Shown piece after piece: positions 61,685 to 64,000 of a stretch of 64,000 nucleotides of DNA. The DNA is taken from the NCBI RefSeq assembly GCF_016907875.1, contig NZ_JAFBCU010000001.1, positions 558,001-622,000 of the forward strand. The letters run 5' to 3'. A model generated the notes under the pieces. That model was not told the DNA's origin. It ran no database searches and saw only the letters and a program-made list of their open reading frames with translations. The stretch's first letter is position 1. Each line of letters opens with the position of its first letter. Position numbers and translations under genes: made by a program. The DNA comes from Arthrobacter roseus (lineage in GTDB: Bacteria; Actinomycetota; Actinomycetes; Actinomycetales; Micrococcaceae).

Positions 61685-62602
61685 TCACAGTTCCGCGCGG
61701 GACAGATTCTGTAGCATCAGGCCACGAAGAGCCGCAGACTCTTCCGCAAACGCCTTCTGTGCGCTAACGTAGTGCGCTTTTCCTGCGGGTTCTTCGATGC
61801 GGATTGGCGTGTAGCCCCACTCGGAGAGGTCGTAAGGGGATGCCTGCATGTCCATTTTTCTGATGCGCCACGAAAGTTCAAAACAGTCCATGACCAGTTC
61901 GCTCGGCAGCCACGGCGTCAGTTTGTAGGCCCATTTGTACAGGTCCATGTTGGCGTGGAGGCAGCCGGGTTGTTCCATGGCGGGCTGACTTTGTCGGGTG
62001 GGCTGGAGTTCGTTCAGCCCGACGGCTTCGGGGGTGTAGAACCTGAACGCATCAAAATGGGTGCATTTGATCCGGCTTTCCTCCACCACTCTGTCTGTTC
62101 CATCGGCACCGAGCCGAAGCTTCAGGTAATCGTGCCGGATACCGTTGTCCTCAGATTTGTAGGTCATGGCCCATTCGTGGAGCCCAAAACAGCCGAACTG
62201 ACCAGGACGCGCGGCTGTACGGCCGAGCAGAGTTTGAACGTAGCCTGTGGTGGAACCCCGGTCCCGCAGGAATGCCTCGCGATCCACTGTGACGGCATCG
62301 TCGTCGAGCTTGAGATCATGTTGTTCCGCCACAGTCAGTTGGCGGTAGTGCTTCCAGCTGGAGCGTTCGACGGCGGCGCTGCCGGTCAGGACGACGCCGG
62401 CGCCGGGGTGCCACCGCAGTAGTTTGCCCGGCTTTTCGTTGTAGTACGTGAAGAGAAAGTCTTCAACGGGATGTTTCTTCCCGGTGGATCGACGTTCCAG
62501 ATAGGGCTCTGTGAAGGCGCGGACACGCTCGCGGTGATCGTTGGCTGCGGTGGTCCACTGTTCCTCAGTGAGGATGACCGGGGGAGGGTCGCTGACTGCC
62601 AT
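61685..62602 (-). CDS. conserved protein annotated in relatives as 3-methyladenine DNA glycosylase-like
   Basis: 305 residues from ATG 62602; the frame extends to 62683. Conserved-looking segments are 'HPVEDFLFTYYNEKPGKLLRWHPG', 'FGCFGLHEWAMTY', 'CTHFDAFRFYTPEA' and 'QPGCLHANMDLYKWAYKLTPWL'. I recall the family from actinobacterial annotations, where the glycosylase label is not backed by catalytic motifs I can see here, so I treat the function as unknown. Cytoplasmic. Confidence 0.7.
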   Translation of the reverse strand: MAVSDPPPVILTEEQWTTAANDHRERVRAFTEPYLERRSTGKKHPVEDFLFTYYNEKPGKLLRWHPGAGVVLTGSAAVERSSWKHYRQLTVAEQHDLKLDDDAVTVDREAFLRDRGSTTGYVQTLLGRTAARPGQFGCFGLHEWAMTYKSEDNGIRHDYLKLRLGADGTDRVVEESRIKCTHFDAFRFYTPEAVGLNELQPTRQSQPAMEQPGCLHANMDLYKWAYKLTPWLPSELVMDCFELSWRIRKMDMQASPYDLSEWGYTPIRIEEPAGKAHYVSAQKAFAEESAALRGLMLQNLSRAEL

Positions 62603-62882
62603 GTGTCCATTATCGTTCACGGAAAGTTCACACCCTCGCGTTCGGGCGCTCGCCATTAAAGCTTGAGGTCCTCTATTTGGCAAGAGTCGACGTCATTTTT
62701 GGGCCTATTTTGAGCAAACATTCAGTTTCGGCAGTACTGCCTCTGGAATGTCGGTCCGGCCTACTACCGTAGTCCTAGCCAACGTGACGCACCGCACAAA
62801 GTTGTGTTTTGGGTCGTTCGCGTTGGCGGATAGTCCTGGTCGAGGCTACGGCCCGAAACGTTGAGGAAAGGTTGGTTCTTTC

Positions 62883-64000
62883 GTGAAAGATCCGGAAAAG
62901 ATCACCAAACGGGGGAGCGGTTTGCGTAAAGCCGTTGTCCTCGCAGCGGGAATCCCGCTGCTGTTTGGTTCAGTAACGGCAGCACCCGCAGCGGTGGGTG
63001 CACCGGCGGGTAACAGTGCAGTTACTCAGCAGAAGGCGCCACACATCAATCCGAAGGACTATCCTGACGGTCGCTACATTGTGGTGTTGAAGGCAGAGCC
63101 AGTTGCTACCTACGACGGCGGTGTAGCCGGAATCGCGGCTACCAAACCTGCCAAGGGGAAGAAGCTGGACGCGGACGCGCCAAACGTACAGAAGTATCAG
63201 AAGCACCTGACAAATGAGCAGAAGAAGGTCGCGACGACCAAAGATGTCACGATCGAGAGTTCCTTCACGGCGGCAGTCAACGGGTTCAGCGCGGAGCTGT
63301 CCAGCGAGAAGGCGGTGGAGCTAGCCAAGGACCCCAAGGTTCTGATGGTTGCTCCAGATACTGAGAATGCACCCACCTACTCGAGCATCGATTACCTGGG
63401 TCTTACGGGCGGCCAGGGCACGTGGAAGAAGGAGTTCGACGGACGAAAGAACGCCGGGAAGGGCGTCGTCGTCGGCATCATCGACACCGGTTACTCACCG
63501 GACAATGCCTTCTTCACGGGCAAGAAGGTCAAGCCGCTCGAGGGCAACCAGCAGCCGAAGGTCGGGCAGCCGTACCGGGACGCGGATGGCAACATCGCCA
63601 TGCTCAAAGCCGACGGCGAGACGTTCGTGGGCGAATGCCAGGTTGGCGAGGATTTTGACGGCAGCGCGTGTAACTCGAAGGTTCTCTCAGCACAGTACTT
63701 CGCGGACACCTTTATCCAGTATGTCCCTCAAGAGAACCGGGCACCCCAAGAGCGGCTCTCACCGGTAGACGTGGCTAGCCACGGAACGCATACCGCCAGC
63801 ACGTCAGCCGGTAATGCCCGTGTCGAGCAGACCATTGGGGACCGCAGTTTCGGTGAGTCCTCCGGCGTCGCTCCGGAGGCCAAGCTATCCATCTACAAGA
63901 CCTGCTGGGAAGACACTGACCCGAACACAGGCGGTTGCTATTCCTCGGCAACCATTGCGGCAGTTAACAAAGCCATCCTGGATGGCGTGGATGTACTGAA
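62883..64000 (+). CDS. secreted S8-family subtilisin-like protease (3'-partial)
   Basis: The first 372 codons are present; the gene runs off the right edge. GTG 62883 follows GAGGAAAGG. A long Sec signal (basic start, hydrophobic 'AVVLAAGIPLLFG', Ala-rich cleavage region near 40) precedes an I9-type propeptide (YIVVLKAEP ... 'VNGFSAELSSEKAVELAKDP'). The catalytic domain begins near 165; Asp201 is in 'VVGIIDTGYSP' and His300 in 'ASHGTHTAS'. The Ser motif lies beyond the window. A ~65-residue insert between Asp and His is usual for actinobacterial large subtilases. The SSI-like lipoprotein nearby is a candidate regulator. Confidence 0.93.
   Translation, partial: MKDPEKITKRGSGLRKAVVLAAGIPLLFGSVTAAPAAVGAPAGNSAVTQQKAPHINPKDYPDGRYIVVLKAEPVATYDGGVAGIAATKPAKGKKLDADAPNVQKYQKHLTNEQKKVATTKDVTIESSFTAAVNGFSAELSSEKAVELAKDPKVLMVAPDTENAPTYSSIDYLGLTGGQGTWKKEFDGRKNAGKGVVVGIIDTGYSPDNAFFTGKKVKPLEGNQQPKVGQPYRDADGNIAMLKADGETFVGECQVGEDFDGSACNSKVLSAQYFADTFIQYVPQENRAPQERLSPVDVASHGTHTASTSAGNARVEQTIGDRSFGESSGVAPEAKLSIYKTCWEDTDPNTGGCYSSATIAAVNKAILDGVDVL

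Overview
The window is high-GC DNA from an actinomycete, most likely a member of the Micrococcaceae (Arthrobacter and relatives). This rests on frequent GTG/TTG starts behind GGAGG-type ribosome sites, the three-gene purS-purQ-purL arrangement, actinobacterial families (DUF3151, DUF1990, DUF1206, Asp23/AmaP, WXG100, a Streptomyces-type subtilisin-inhibitor fold) and tightly overlapping gene ends. No rRNA, tRNA, CRISPR array or recognisable transposase was seen.

Layout. 1-1720: right part of an Asp23/alkaline-shock envelope-stress operon (DUF2273, Asp23-like, DUF6286, AmaP-like). 1732-9917: a LysR regulator beside a frameshifted LysE exporter, a GH13 alpha-glucosidase, a MASE1 histidine kinase, a conserved hypothetical, exonuclease III and NAD synthetase. 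9955-18426: pyrE, a Tat-exported alpha/beta hydrolase, then a probable redox operon made of an SdhA-like flavoprotein, a cytochrome-b/molybdopterin fusion, aconitase and a small membrane protein. 18423-26116: housekeeping and accessory enzymes (HAD phosphatase, TrmH methyltransferase, GlsB, DHFR-like, two GNATs, a 5'-truncated PheRS-like gene, SRPBCC, VOC, Nudix, secreted lipase), with a palindromic repeat cluster near 24.2 kb. 26117-44459: central metabolism (fba, zwf, gdhA, purA, sugar porter, aldose epimerase, a large FAD/Fe-S oxidoreductase) plus a three-gene operon headed by an ectoine-hydrolase homologue. 44527-54903: mostly accessory genes, with a STAS/GNAT operon opposite a MarR gene and a clear deletion scar joining an MFS exporter to a squalene-cyclase-like gene beside a MerR regulator. 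54904-64000: a WXG100-calpain protease with a small downstream partner, a DUF559/AbiEi-type gene bracketed by inverted 61-bp hairpins, purL-purQ-purS, an SSI-like lipoprotein and the start of a secreted subtilase.

The most unusual items are the WXG100-calpain gene and its partner (a possible Esx-type secreted effector pair), the hairpin-bracketed DUF559 cassette, the SSI-like inhibitor lipoprotein close to a subtilase, the flavoprotein/cytochrome b/molybdoenzyme/aconitase operon, and the rearranged MFS/cyclase locus whose MerR-type promoter remains intact. All functions are read from sequence motifs and remembered family patterns; no database search was run.
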